From positions 18,946-82,945 of the forward strand of contig NZ_LYVQ01000001.1 of NCBI RefSeq assembly GCF_001984095.1: DNA of 64,000 nt, written 5' to 3'. The stretch comes from Pelomonas sp. KK5 (GTDB lineage: Bacteria > Pseudomonadota > Gammaproteobacteria > Burkholderiales > Burkholderiaceae_C). The position numbers and the translations under genes were made by a program. Each line of letters begins with the position of its first letter. The stretch's first letter is position 1. Below, piece by piece: positions 26,628-34,742 of this stretch. Below the pieces are notes generated by a model. That model searched no databases, was not told the DNA's origin, and saw only the letters and a program-made list of their open reading frames with translations.

Positions 26628-27635
26628 GTGCTAACGTCCAATCTCGACGCAGTCATGGACCGGGACGGCACGATGGTGAATTCGACGACGACCAGCAGCA
26701 AGGAGCTGCGCGAGGCCACGCTGATCGGCCTCGACTGGGGCAGCACCGGCCTGCGCACCTGGCTGATCGGCGACGGGGGCCAGGTCTTGCGTGCGCGGCA
26801 GGCGCCGCTGGGCGCCTCGATGCTGTCCGGCGAGGCGGCCTGGCGCCAGGCGCTGGAGCAGTTCAGCGGCGACTGGCAGCGCGCCCGGCCCGAGCTGCCG
26901 CTGCTGGCCTGCGGCATGGTCGGCGCGCAGCACGGCTGGCGCGAGGCGCCCTATGCGCCGTGCCCGGCCGATGCCGCCGCGCTGGCCGCGCGCATGCGAG
27001 AGCCGGGCCCCGAGGGCCTGCGCATCGTGCCCGGCCTGCTGGACGATCCGCACGAGGGCACGCCCGACGTGATGCGTGGCGAGGAGACGCAGGTCTTCGG
27101 CGCGCTGGCCCTGCATCCGGAGCTGGCCGATGCCACGTTGATCCTGCCCGGCACGCACAGCAAGTGGGTGCGGCTGCGCGGTGGCCGGGTGCTGGGCTTC
27201 TCGACGCAGATGACCGGGGAGCTGTTCGCGCTGCTGCGGCGGCACTCGGTGCTGGCGAAGCTGATGCCCGATGACGAGACGCCGGCCGAGCCCGACTGGG
27301 AGGCCTTCCGCCAAGGCGTGGATACGGCCCGCGACCAGGGCGCCGGCGAGGGCCTGCTGCACCAGCTCTTCGGCGTGCGCGCGCTGGGGCTGACCGCCCG
27401 GCTGGCGGCGAGCGCGTCGGCGGACTATCTGTCGGGCCTGCTGATCGGCCACGAGCTGACGGTCGGCGTCGCCACGCTGCTGCCGGTGCAGCCACTGGCG
27501 CTGGTCGGCGAGCCGGCGCTGTGCCGCCGCTATGTCGAGGCGCTGAAGCACTTCGGCGTGCATGAGGTCAAGCAACTGGACAACACCGCGCCGGCGGGCC
27601 TGTGGCGGCTGGCGCGGGAACTGGAGCTGGCGTGA
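26628..27635 (+). CDS. dgoK: 2-dehydro-3-deoxygalactonokinase
   Basis: 335 residues from GTG 26628; ATG 26655 or ATG 26673 are also possible and none has a strong ribosome binding site. The fold is ASKHA-type: phosphate-1 loop 'GLDWGSTGLRTWL', then 'GMVGAQHGWREAPY', 'GEETQVFGAL' and 'PGTHSKWVRL', all diagnostic for DgoK. It phosphorylates 2-keto-3-deoxy-D-galactonate with ATP in the De Ley-Doudoroff pathway. Its stop overlaps the start of the aldolase gene (GTGA), so kinase and aldolase are coupled. Confidence 0.93.
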   Translation: MLTSNLDAVMDRDGTMVNSTTTSSKELREATLIGLDWGSTGLRTWLIGDGGQVLRARQAPLGASMLSGEAAWRQALEQFSGDWQRARPELPLLACGMVGAQHGWREAPYAPCPADAAALAARMREPGPEGLRIVPGLLDDPHEGTPDVMRGEETQVFGALALHPELADATLILPGTHSKWVRLRGGRVLGFSTQMTGELFALLRRHSVLAKLMPDDETPAEPDWEAFRQGVDTARDQGAGEGLLHQLFGVRALGLTARLAASASADYLSGLLIGHELTVGVATLLPVQPLALVGEPALCRRYVEALKHFGVHEVKQLDNTAPAGLWRLARELELA

Positions 27636-28261
27636 GGGACGATTTCGATGCGGCTTTCGAGGCCCTGCCGCTGGTGGCGATCCTGCGCGGCATCCGGCCG
27701 GACGAGGTGGTGCCGGTCGGCGCCGCGCTGGTCGAGGCCGGCTTCCGCCTGATCGAGGTGCCGCTGAATTCGCCCGATCCGCTCGTGTCGATCGAGAGGC
27801 TGGCGCGCAGCGTGCCGGCCGGCGTGATGGTCGGGGCCGGCACCGTGCTGTCCGAGAAGTCGGTGCGGGATGTGAAGGCAGCGGGCGGACGGCTGATCGT
27901 CATGCCGCATGCCGACGTCGCCGTCATCCGCGCCACCAAGGACGAGGGCATGGCCTGCGTTCCCGGCGTCGCCACCGTCACCGAGGCCTTCGCCGCGCTG
28001 GCGGCCGGCGCCGATGCGCTGAAGCTGTTCCCGGCCGAGCTGATCACGCCGACCGTCCTCAAGGCGATGCGCGCGGTGCTGCCGCCGGATCTGCGCCTGC
28101 TGCCCGTGGGCGGCGTCACGCCGGCCTCGATGGCCGCCTACCGCTCCGCCGGTGCGGCCGGCTTCGGCCTCGGCGGCGCCCTGTACCAAACCGGCTTCGA
28201 CGCTGTCGCCGTAGGCGAACGCGCCCGCGGTTTCGTCGCGGCCTGGAGGACCAAGACATGA
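27632..28261 (+). CDS. dgoA: 2-dehydro-3-deoxy-6-phosphogalactonate aldolase
   Basis: 209 residues, KDPG/KDPGal aldolase fold. The catalytic Glu lies in 'RLIEVPLNSP' and the Schiff-base Lys in 'DALKLFPAE'. 'LRGIRPDE' and 'GAGTVL' are conserved. 'EVPLNSP' (rather than 'EITLRT') separates DgoA from Eda. It splits KDPGal into pyruvate and glyceraldehyde 3-phosphate. I chose GTG 27632 because GGAG lies at 27623-27626 and the start overlaps the dgoK stop. A longer frame from 27602 would add ten Ala/Gly-rich residues. It overlaps the lactonase start (ATGA). Confidence 0.94.
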   Translation: MRDDFDAAFEALPLVAILRGIRPDEVVPVGAALVEAGFRLIEVPLNSPDPLVSIERLARSVPAGVMVGAGTVLSEKSVRDVKAAGGRLIVMPHADVAVIRATKDEGMACVPGVATVTEAFAALAAGADALKLFPAELITPTVLKAMRAVLPPDLRLLPVGGVTPASMAAYRSAGAAGFGLGGALYQTGFDAVAVGERARGFVAAWRTKT

Positions 28262-29160
28262 GCCATATGCAAGACCTGACCCTCGCCCTGTCGATGAACT
28301 CTACGCTGGGCGAAGGCATCGTCTGGCACCAGGGCCATTGGTGGTGGACCGACATCCAGCGATCGCGCCTGCATTGCTGGGACGGCGAGACGGCCGTGCC
28401 GCTGAGCTACCCGCTGCCCGACCGTCTCGGCTCCTTCGTCCACACCCGCTCGGGCCGGCTGATCCTCGGCCTGGCCAAGCGCGTCGTGCTGGCCCGCGTC
28501 CACGACGGCCATGTGGACATCCTCGCCACGCTGGCCGAGTTCGAGACCGATCTGGACGGCAACCGCAGCAACGACGGCCGCAGCGACCGCTTCGGCAACT
28601 ATGTCTTCGGCACCATCCACGACGTGGCCGAGAAACGCGCCATCGCCAGCCTCTACCAGTTCTCGGCCCGCCACGGCCTGCGGCGCCTGAACCTGCCGCA
28701 TGTGGCCATCGCCAACAGCATCTGCTTCAGCCCCGACGGTCGCACGATGTACTTCGCCGACACGCTGGACCGACGGATCCAGCAGGCCGACTACGACCCT
28801 GACACGGCCACGCTCTCGAACGTCCGCACCTTCGTCGACGTGACGACCCCACACGGCTGGCCCGACGGCGCGGTGATCGACCGCAACGGCTGCCTGTGGA
28901 ACGCGCAATGGGGCGCCGGCGCCGTCGTGCAGTACAGCCCCGAGGGTCAGGTCATGCGCACGCTGCACCTGGCCGGCCCGCATTCCAGCTGCCCGGCACT
29001 CGGTGGGCCCGATGGTGACCAGTTGATGGTCACCACGGCCAGGCAGGAACTCAGCGAGCAACAGCTGGCGCAGTGGCCGCTGTCGGGGAGCCTGTTCACT
29101 GCAAGGATTGAGGCGGCACTGGCGCTGGCGGATGGGGAGTTCGACGACACAAGCCTGTAG
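28258..29160 (+). CDS. SMP-30/gluconolactonase-family sugar lactonase
   Basis: 300 residues, six-bladed beta-propeller of the SMP-30/regucalcin family. Metal-binding residues expected in the family appear in 'LGEGIVWH' (Glu), 'NRSNDGRSD' (Asn/Asp), and 'PHGWPDGAVID' (Asp). It should hydrolyse L-arabino- or D-galactono-1,4(5)-lactone to the acid, the second step of both oxidative pathways. ATG 28258 overlaps the aldolase stop. Last gene of the coupled plus-strand operon; no clear terminator was seen after it. Confidence 0.9.
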   Translation: MSHMQDLTLALSMNSTLGEGIVWHQGHWWWTDIQRSRLHCWDGETAVPLSYPLPDRLGSFVHTRSGRLILGLAKRVVLARVHDGHVDILATLAEFETDLDGNRSNDGRSDRFGNYVFGTIHDVAEKRAIASLYQFSARHGLRRLNLPHVAIANSICFSPDGRTMYFADTLDRRIQQADYDPDTATLSNVRTFVDVTTPHGWPDGAVIDRNGCLWNAQWGAGAVVQYSPEGQVMRTLHLAGPHSSCPALGGPDGDQLMVTTARQELSEQQLAQWPLSGSLFTARIEAALALADGEFDDTSL

Positions 29161-29194
29161 GATCCGGGGTCTTGCCCAATGCTTGTTGGATGCT

Positions 29195-29536
29195 ATGGCA
29201 GACCGTCCCGAATTGCTCGACTATGTGGCGTTTTTCGAGGTCGAGCCCGAGTGGGTGCATCCGGATGGCTGGTATTGCGGCGCTCGGTTTCGCACGCAGC
29301 GCGGCAGCGATTTGGTGGTAGCTACCGTCGCACCCGATGAAGCCGAGTTCTCGGTTCAATGGTGGCAGGGAGAGGTGAGCCGAACGAAGTTCCAATCCGT
29401 TATGGTCTGCGCGTGGGAGCTTGAATGCTCACCAGGCCGTGAATTGCTTCGGGTCAGGTTCAGCGACGAGCGCTTGAAGTTCTGTGTGCTTCACTTGAAG
29501 CCGCATGTGTCGGTTGAATGGGCCATGACCTGGTGA
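29195..29536 (+). CDS. Small hypothetical protein
   Basis: 113 residues from ATG 29195, not recognised. It is rich in Trp, Phe and Val, with many alternating hydrophobic residues ('LLDYVAFFEVEPEWVHPDGWYCG'), suggesting a small beta-rich soluble domain. Third codon positions are clearly less GC-biased than in neighbouring genes, so it may be a recent arrival or a poorly expressed gene. No good ribosome binding site. It sits between the sugar operon and a thioesterase gene in a stretch of lower GC content (about 29160-30110). Confidence 0.5.
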   Translation: MADRPELLDYVAFFEVEPEWVHPDGWYCGARFRTQRGSDLVVATVAPDEAEFSVQWWQGEVSRTKFQSVMVCAWELECSPGRELLRVRFSDERLKFCVLHLKPHVSVEWAMTW

Positions 29537-29686
29537 AGATGGCAGCCAGCCCGTCATGCCGACGGAAACCCGACGGCCGGCCGAACGCAGACGAACTCCC
29601 CTTGCGTCCAGTGTCTCCGTCGCGACCAGCCCGCCGACCGACATGCTCTACCGTCCCGACTTCCCATCGAGACGAAGTACACCTCC

Positions 29687-30106
29687 ATGAACCCGGATGT
29701 CCCGTCGCTGGAAATGCTGAGGTCGCTCAATGAGCTTGCCGCGTTCAATCGCTGGTGCGGGATCGAGGTGGCGCAAGCGGACGTCGGGAGCGTCGTGATC
29801 GAGATGCCCTGGCGGGAGGAGGTCGGCCAGTATGTCGGGTTCATGCATGCCGGCGTCGTCGGCGCATTGATCGATACGGCGTGCGGCTACGCGGCAGCCA
29901 CGGTGGCAGGAAGCAAGCTGCTGGCCTCGCACTTCTCGGTCAACTGTCTTCGCCCTGCCGTCGGTGATCGCTTCATCGCAAAGGCGAGGGTCGTCAAGCC
30001 GGGCAAGTCGCAGATCTTCACGTCCTGCGAGCTGTATGGCCGAGCCGCCGGGAAGGAGGTGCTCGTTGCCACGGGAGAGACGCTTCTTTCGGTAGTCAGC
30101 AAGTGA
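29687..30106 (+). CDS. PaaI-family hotdog thioesterase
   Basis: 139 residues, single hotdog fold. The PaaI/YbgC-like central helix motif 'GFMHAGVVGALIDTACGYAA' contains the catalytic acidic residue and the 'HxG' that binds CoA thioester. Likely hydrolyses medium-chain or aromatic acyl-CoA in the cytoplasm. It lies 21 bases before an SDR gene of the beta-oxidation type and the two may work together. GC content is lower than its surroundings. The 150 bases before it hold no gene that I can support. Confidence 0.85.
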   Translation: MNPDVPSLEMLRSLNELAAFNRWCGIEVAQADVGSVVIEMPWREEVGQYVGFMHAGVVGALIDTACGYAAATVAGSKLLASHFSVNCLRPAVGDRFIAKARVVKPGKSQIFTSCELYGRAAGKEVLVATGETLLSVVSK

Positions 30107-30127
30107 AGCCCTGGCCGACCAGGAAAA

Positions 30128-31057
30128 ATGACGATGACAATCAGCAGCATGCAACACGACAACAACAGCCAGAACAACAAGCCCCTGAATGCCCGCGTGG
30201 CCATCGTGACCGGCGCCGGCGGCGGCCTCGGCCGTACCCACGCGCTGGAGCTGGCGCGCCATGGCGCGCGCGTCGTCGTCAACGAGTTGAACGCCGATGC
30301 GGCGGCGAAGGTGGCCGGTGAGATTCAGGCGGCAGGCGGCGAGGCGCTGGCGATCGCCGGCGACGTGACCGACTTCGCGCAGATGCAGGCGATGGCCGCG
30401 CAGGTGGTCGCCGCCTGGGGCCGCATCGACATCCTCGTCAACAACGCCGGCATCCTGCGCGACAGGAGCTTCGCCAAGATGACGATGGAGGACTTCCGCC
30501 TGGTGATGGACGTCCACGTGATGGGCGCCGTCCACTGCACCAAGGCCGTCTGGGCGCAGATGCAGGAGCAGCAGTACGGCCGCATCGTGATGACGACCTC
30601 CTCCTCGGGCCTGTACGGCAACTTCGGCCAGTCCAACTACGGCGCGGCCAAGATGGCGCTGGTGGGCCTGATGCAGACGCTGGCGCTGGAAGGCGCCAAG
30701 CGCAACATCCGCGTCAACTGCCTGGCGCCGACGGCGGCCACGCAGATGACCGAGAACCTGCTGCCCGCAGCGGCGCTGGCGCTGCTGACGCCGGAGCGCG
30801 TGAGCCCGGGCCTGCTGGCGCTGGTCCAGGACGAAGCGCCGACGCGGATGATCCTGCTGGCCGGCGCCGGCAGCTTCGAGAGCGCCCATGTGACGATGAC
30901 CGAGGGCATCCACCTGGGCGATCTGGCCAGTTCCGCCGAGCAGCTCTGCGAGCGCCTGGCGGAAGTTCAGGACCGCAGCGAAGGCGAAGTCGTGCCGGCC
31001 CAGGGTTTCGAGCAGTTCATGCTGGAAGTGAAGAAGGCCGGCGCGGCGCTCGGCTGA
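30128..31057 (+). CDS. SDR-family oxidoreductase resembling the 3-hydroxyacyl-CoA dehydrogenase part of MFE-2
   Basis: 309 residues. Cofactor motif 'TGAGGGLG' (28-35), 'NNAG' (105-108), and catalytic Ser158/159, Tyr171 and Lys175 (YGAAK). The C-terminal extension of about 60 residues beyond the classical SDR, and 'GRIVMTTSSSGLYGNFGQSNYGAAK', match peroxisomal multifunctional-enzyme-2-type dehydrogenases that oxidise (3R)-hydroxyacyl-CoA. The first 20 residues are polar, and starts at 30128, 30134 or later ATGs are possible. Paired with the PaaI thioesterase upstream. Its 3' end overlaps a convergent minus-strand gene by about 41 bases. Substrate unknown. Confidence 0.85.
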   Translation: MTMTISSMQHDNNSQNNKPLNARVAIVTGAGGGLGRTHALELARHGARVVVNELNADAAAKVAGEIQAAGGEALAIAGDVTDFAQMQAMAAQVVAAWGRIDILVNNAGILRDRSFAKMTMEDFRLVMDVHVMGAVHCTKAVWAQMQEQQYGRIVMTTSSSGLYGNFGQSNYGAAKMALVGLMQTLALEGAKRNIRVNCLAPTAATQMTENLLPAAALALLTPERVSPGLLALVQDEAPTRMILLAGAGSFESAHVTMTEGIHLGDLASSAEQLCERLAEVQDRSEGEVVPAQGFEQFMLEVKKAGAALG

Positions 31058-31400
31058 CGACGACGCGACGCGCCACGCCCGCGAGCAGGCCGGCGGCCAG
31101 CGGCATCGCCGCTGCATGCAAGGCCAGCGAGGCGCTGAAGAGGCCCTTGCCGCTGCCCGTGCAGAGCGCCGCCGACAACTCCGGCGCCGGCAGCGTGGCC
31201 ATGCCATGCAGGGCGGTCAGGGCGAAGGACACGGTGGGCAGCGGCCCGCGGCACTGGCGCTGCATCACCGCAGCGCCGAGCAGCAGCCATTCACGCTCCA
31301 GCCCGAGCAGGGCGGCGGCCGTGATGGCGGCCATCGCGCAGCCATGGCCCGCCGCCAGCTGGACCGCGTCGCGCAAGACCTGACCCCGCGCGACACGCAT
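31017..31400 (-). CDS. Small predicted membrane protein
   Basis: 127 residues, not assigned to a family. Three hydrophobic stretches (about 20-46, 54-72 and 88-112) suggest an integral membrane protein. GGAG lies eight bases before the ATG, and the start comes only four bases after the stop of the DUF899 gene, which supports a real coupled gene. Against it: the product is Ala/Leu/Arg-rich, as chance frames in GC-rich DNA often are, and it overlaps the convergent SDR gene. Confidence 0.5.
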   Translation of the reverse strand: MRVARGQVLRDAVQLAAGHGCAMAAITAAALLGLEREWLLLGAAVMQRQCRGPLPTVSFALTALHGMATLPAPELSAALCTGSGKGLFSASLALHAAAMPLAAGLLAGVARRVVVSRAPRRPSSLPA

Positions 31401-31403
31401 GGC

Positions 31404-32168
31404 TCAGGCTCCGCAGCCGCAGGCCGAGGCGCCCGTCGCCGCCTCGTACCTGTCGTGATGCCGCACCCAGGACATCGTGTAGGGCAGGCTCTCCTCGTCG
31501 CGGCCCTTGGGCGCCAGGTCCAGCATCGGATAGGTGCCCATCATCACCTCGACGCCGCGGCCGTAGGTCGAGTAGCAGTGGTAGACCTCGCCGCTGGCCG
31601 GGTCGCGCCAGAAGGCGCTGACGCCGGGCGCTTCCTCATGGGGGAAGGGCTGCTTGCGGTAGTTGTAGTCCACCTCGCCGCTGCCCATGTCCTGCGGCGT
31701 GAAGCTGACGCCGAAGTCGAAGTTGAAGGTGCCGCCGGCGGAGGAGGCCCAGCGGAACTTCCAGCCCATGCGCTGGCGGAAGCGCTCGATCTCGGCCAGC
31801 GGCGCGCGCGAGATCGCGATGAAGCTCACGTCGCGCTGCGCCAGGTGCGGCCTCATCGCATCCACATGGTCGGCCATGAAGGAGCAGCTCTTGCAGCCTT
31901 CCTCCCAGCCCGGGCCGAGCATGAAGTGCTGCACCAGCAACTGGCTGCGGCCGTCGAACAGCTCGCTCAAGGCGCGCGGGCCCTGCGGCGTGTGGAAGAC
32001 ATAGGCGGCGTCGTCGAAGCGCACCCAGGGCAGGGCGCGGCGCTCGCGGGCGACCTGGTCCTGCAGGCGGGTCAGTTCCTTCTCGCGGGCCAGCAGCTGC
32101 AGGCGCTGGGCGAGCCAGGCGTCGCGCGAGGCGACGGGATGTTGGAGAAGCATCGGGGCATTCATCAT
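31404..32168 (-). CDS. DUF899 thioredoxin-like family protein
   Basis: 254 residues (or 253 from the second of two adjacent ATGs). DUF899 features: 'LPWVRFDDAAYVFHTPQGP', 'LVQHFMLGPGWEEGCKSCSFMADHVD' with a CxxC in thioredoxin-like position, and 'GWKFRWASSAGGTFNFDFGVSF'. Members have a thioredoxin-like fold without an established reaction. An AGGA motif precedes the starts. In this window it is in line with a beta-propeller gene and a winged-helix regulator on the same strand, with a repeat element in the gap upstream. Confidence 0.88.
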   Translation of the reverse strand: MMNAPMLLQHPVASRDAWLAQRLQLLAREKELTRLQDQVARERRALPWVRFDDAAYVFHTPQGPRALSELFDGRSQLLVQHFMLGPGWEEGCKSCSFMADHVDAMRPHLAQRDVSFIAISRAPLAEIERFRQRMGWKFRWASSAGGTFNFDFGVSFTPQDMGSGEVDYNYRKQPFPHEEAPGVSAFWRDPASGEVYHCYSTYGRGVEVMMGTYPMLDLAPKGRDEESLPYTMSWVRHHDRYEAATGASACGCGA

Positions 32169-32211
32169 GAAGTCCTTTCGCAAGGTAGAGGAACTGGGGT
32201 ATTTCGGGCCG

Positions 32212-32338
32212 AGCGCCGGGCCGCCCCAAGCCGGCCCGCGTGGCTCGGCTTGCGGCTCGATGCCGCAAGCCGAGGCGTCCCCTCGGGGGACCGACCAGGC
32301 TCGCCCGCGTTCAGCACGGCGAGACTGGGCGAGGGGTC
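32212..32338 (+). repeat. Dispersed GC-rich repeat, copy A
   Basis: Shares a 20-base identical segment, AGCGCCGGGCCGCCCCAAGC (32212-32231), with copy B at 38145-38164. A related 'CGGGGGA-CGACC' block and a final 'GGGCGAGGGG' block occur in the same order in both. Copy A is longer in the middle and contains a small inverted repeat (CTCGGCTTGCGG...CCGCAAGCCGAG). It fills the gap between the DUF899 gene and the beta-propeller gene. Confidence 0.8.
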
Positions 32339-32986
32339 TCAAGCCCTGGGGCGACGGACGGCGCGGACCTTGCCGCTGCTGCCGCCGCCGGCGTAGAGGA
32401 GGTCGGCGCCATCGGATTCCAGGCCGCTGACGCCGGTGCCGGCGGGCATCTGCAGCTGCTCGAGCACCGCGCCGTTCTTCGGGTCGATGCGGCGGATCTC
32501 GCTCTCGTCGCCTTCCCAGGTGCCGTGCCAGAGCTGGCCGTCCACCCAGGTGACGCCGGTGACGAAGCGGTTGGTCTCGATCGTGCGGATCACGCGGCCG
32601 TCGGCCGGGTCGATCTGGTGGATCCTGCGGGCCCGGTATTCGCCGACCCACAGGCTGCCTTCGGCCCAGGCCAGGCCGGAGTCGCCGCCCTTGCCGGGCG
32701 CGGGGATGGTGGCGAGCACCTTGCCGTTGTCGGGATCGATCTTGTCGATGCGGGCCTCGGCGATCTGCCACAGGTGGCGGCCGTCGAAGGCGGTGCCGGC
32801 GTGGCCGGCGCAGGCCAGGCTGCGGGTGGCGGCGCCGCTGTTCGGGTCGAAGGCGATCAGCCGCTCGCCGGCCGAGAACCAGACGCGCTCGCCGTCGTGG
32901 GTGACGCCGTTGACCTTCTCGCCGCCGGGGAATGGCCCGTACTCGCGCACGATCTCGGCGGGCCTGCTTTCGCTAACGTTCTTCAT
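32339..32986 (-). CDS. Beta-propeller protein of the Vgb/glutamine-cyclotransferase-like type
   Basis: 215 residues from ATG 32986, with GGGAG seven bases before it. Repeating blade pattern: 'LIAFDPNSGAATRSL', 'IDKIDPDNGKVLATI', 'IHQIDPADGRVIRTI', 'IRRIDPKNGAVLEQL', each followed by a 'GLAW..GSLWVG'-like strand. Four to five blades, no signal peptide. Resembles streptogramin-lyase-like (Vgb) or glutaminyl-peptide cyclotransferase-like propellers, but no catalytic residues could be assigned. In line with the upstream regulator (37-base gap) and the downstream DUF899 gene; together they look like one small regulon of unknown purpose. Confidence 0.82.
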   Translation of the reverse strand: MKNVSESRPAEIVREYGPFPGGEKVNGVTHDGERVWFSAGERLIAFDPNSGAATRSLACAGHAGTAFDGRHLWQIAEARIDKIDPDNGKVLATIPAPGKGGDSGLAWAEGSLWVGEYRARRIHQIDPADGRVIRTIETNRFVTGVTWVDGQLWHGTWEGDESEIRRIDPKNGAVLEQLQMPAGTGVSGLESDGADLLYAGGGSSGKVRAVRRPRA

Positions 32987-33023
32987 CGACTGACTCCCAT
33001 CGCTGGTTTCGATGGGATGGACT

Positions 33024-34226
33024 CTAGTCAGTCGGCAGCGCAGCGGGGAGTAACAAGATCGTCGTGAAAGGCGCCAGCGGGGCGGCGAGCCAGCGCTGCG
33101 CGCGGGCGCGGCCGATCGCGCGCACGCGCCCGGCCTGTTGCAGGTCGGCCAGCGCGCGCTGCACCGTGCGCTGGCTGGCATCGAGCGCCAGCGCCAGCGC
33201 CGAGGTGGACCAGGGCGCCCCGTCGGCCAGCAGGGCCAGCAGGCTCGCGTTGTCCTCGCCGGCGATGGGTGGCTCGAGCCGCAGCACGGGGCGCTCGCAG
33301 CGCAGCGCGAAGCCGCGCGGAGTGGCCTCGACGCTGGCGATCCCCTTGAGCAGCGCACGCAGCCGGCCGATCTCCACGCGCAGCCGCGCGCGGTGCGTGT
33401 CGTCCGGCTCGCGCAGGCGGAACACCCGCTCGATCAGTTGCTCGCGCGCGGCGTCTTCCGGCCAGGCCGCGGCCAGCTCGCGGGCCAGTGCGAACAGCAG
33501 CGGGCGCCGCGTGAGGGGGAGCCAGGTCTTGCCGGCGGCGATGCCCCGGCGGCAGGCATCGACGACCAGCGCGTCCCCGACGAGCAAGGCCTGCACTTCC
33601 TCCAGCCGCAGCGGCGCGCCGTCGGCATCGCGTGCGGCGGGCCGCTGCAGGGCGCCGGCGGTGTCGTCCACCTCGGCGATCAGGGCGGGCACGCCGGCCT
33701 GGCGGGCCGAGGCGCGCGCGCGTTCCAGCGCCGCGCGGGCAGCGCCGGTGTCCAGCGAGCGCAGGGCCAGCTCGGCCTCGCACAGCGCGGCCACCGTGGC
33801 CAGTGGCGGCGGCAGGCGGTCCAGTCCGCGCAGGGCGGCGCGCGCTTCGGCCAGGCGCCCGATCAGCAGCAGGCGCCGAGCGGCGAGCAGCCGTGCCTGG
33901 CGTGCGTTGGCGGGGTCGCCGTGGGCTTCGAGCGTCTGCGCCGCGGTCTCGAGTGCGCGCGGCGAGCTGTCCAGCTCGCGCAGCGCCAGGGCGATCTCGG
34001 CCTCGGCCACGATGCAGCGCGCCCGCGCCCGTGGCTCATGGGCGCCGAAGCGGCGGGCCGCCGCGCGCAGCAACTCGCGGGCGCGCCGGTGCTCGCCCAG
34101 CTGCGCCATCGCGATGCCGCGCAGCGCCAGCGCCGGCGGGTCCTCGCGCAGCGCCACGTGCTTGAGCGCGCGCAGCGGGTCGCCCAGGGCCAGTGCGCGG
34201 CCCGCGGCCTCGATCAATGAATCCAT
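33024..34226 (-). CDS. Transcriptional regulator with TPR-like N-terminus and winged helix domains
   Basis: 400 residues. The first 190 residues are Ala/Leu/Arg-rich helical repeats (TPR-like, 'ALRGIAMAQLGEHRRARELLRAA'). Residues about 230-315 form an OmpR-like winged-helix pattern ('LFALARELAAAWPEDAAREQLIERVF...RARLRVEIGRLRALLKG...GFAL'). The C-terminal 60 residues carry a second helix-turn-helix ('SQRTVQRALADLQQAGRVRAIG'). This order suits a cytoplasmic activator of the adjacent propeller and DUF899 genes, 37 bases downstream. Ligand or signal unknown. The start ATG 34226 lacks a strong ribosome binding site. Confidence 0.75.
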   Translation of the reverse strand: MDSLIEAAGRALALGDPLRALKHVALREDPPALALRGIAMAQLGEHRRARELLRAAARRFGAHEPRARARCIVAEAEIALALRELDSSPRALETAAQTLEAHGDPANARQARLLAARRLLLIGRLAEARAALRGLDRLPPPLATVAALCEAELALRSLDTGAARAALERARASARQAGVPALIAEVDDTAGALQRPAARDADGAPLRLEEVQALLVGDALVVDACRRGIAAGKTWLPLTRRPLLFALARELAAAWPEDAAREQLIERVFRLREPDDTHRARLRVEIGRLRALLKGIASVEATPRGFALRCERPVLRLEPPIAGEDNASLLALLADGAPWSTSALALALDASQRTVQRALADLQQAGRVRAIGRARAQRWLAAPLAPFTTILLLPAALPTD

Positions 34227-34371
34227 GGGCGGCGAGCGTACGGCATGTCGGCGCCTGCGGCGTCCTGTACCGGCGCCAGGGCCGCCTGTCGCAGCGCACT
34301 GGCCCGGCGATTGCCCGACGCTTATGCTGCGTTCATCGCATCAACGATCGACAAAAGGAAGGAAGAAGACC

Positions 34372-34728
34372 ATGTCCCAAGCCGACGAACTCCACAAGCT
34401 GGCCGACCTGCATGCCCGCGGCGCGCTGACCGACGAGGAGTACGCGCGGGCCAAGGAGCGGGTGCTCTCCGGCGGCACGGCCCCGAACTTCACCTATGCG
34501 AGCGGCAGCAGCGGTAGCAACGGCAGCAGTTCCCCGGCGATGGACGGCATGAACTCGCTGCGCCGCAGCCGCGACGACCGCTGGCTCGGCGGCGTCTGCG
34601 GCGGCATCGCCCGCGTCACCGGCATGGCGTCGTGGATCTGGCGCCTGCTGTTCACGCTGCTGGTGCTGTGCGCCGGCTCGGGCGTCCTGCTCTACATCCT
34701 CCTCTGGATCTTCGTTCCGGAGGAATGA
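34372..34728 (+). CDS. SHOCT/PspC-domain membrane protein
   Basis: 118 residues. The N-terminus has the short SHOCT-like oligomerisation motif 'ELHKLADLHARGALTDEEYARAKERVL', then a Gly/Ser linker, then a PspC domain 'RRSRDDRWLGGVCGGIARVTGM' ending in one membrane helix 'FTLLVLCAGSGVLLYILLWI'. PspC-domain proteins sense or transmit envelope stress, but no pspA or pspB is nearby. AAGGAAGGAAG precedes the ATG. Stands alone between two minus-strand genes. Confidence 0.87.
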   Translation: MSQADELHKLADLHARGALTDEEYARAKERVLSGGTAPNFTYASGSSGSNGSSSPAMDGMNSLRRSRDDRWLGGVCGGIARVTGMASWIWRLLFTLLVLCAGSGVLLYILLWIFVPEE

Positions 34729-34742
34729 GCAGGAGCGAGTCT

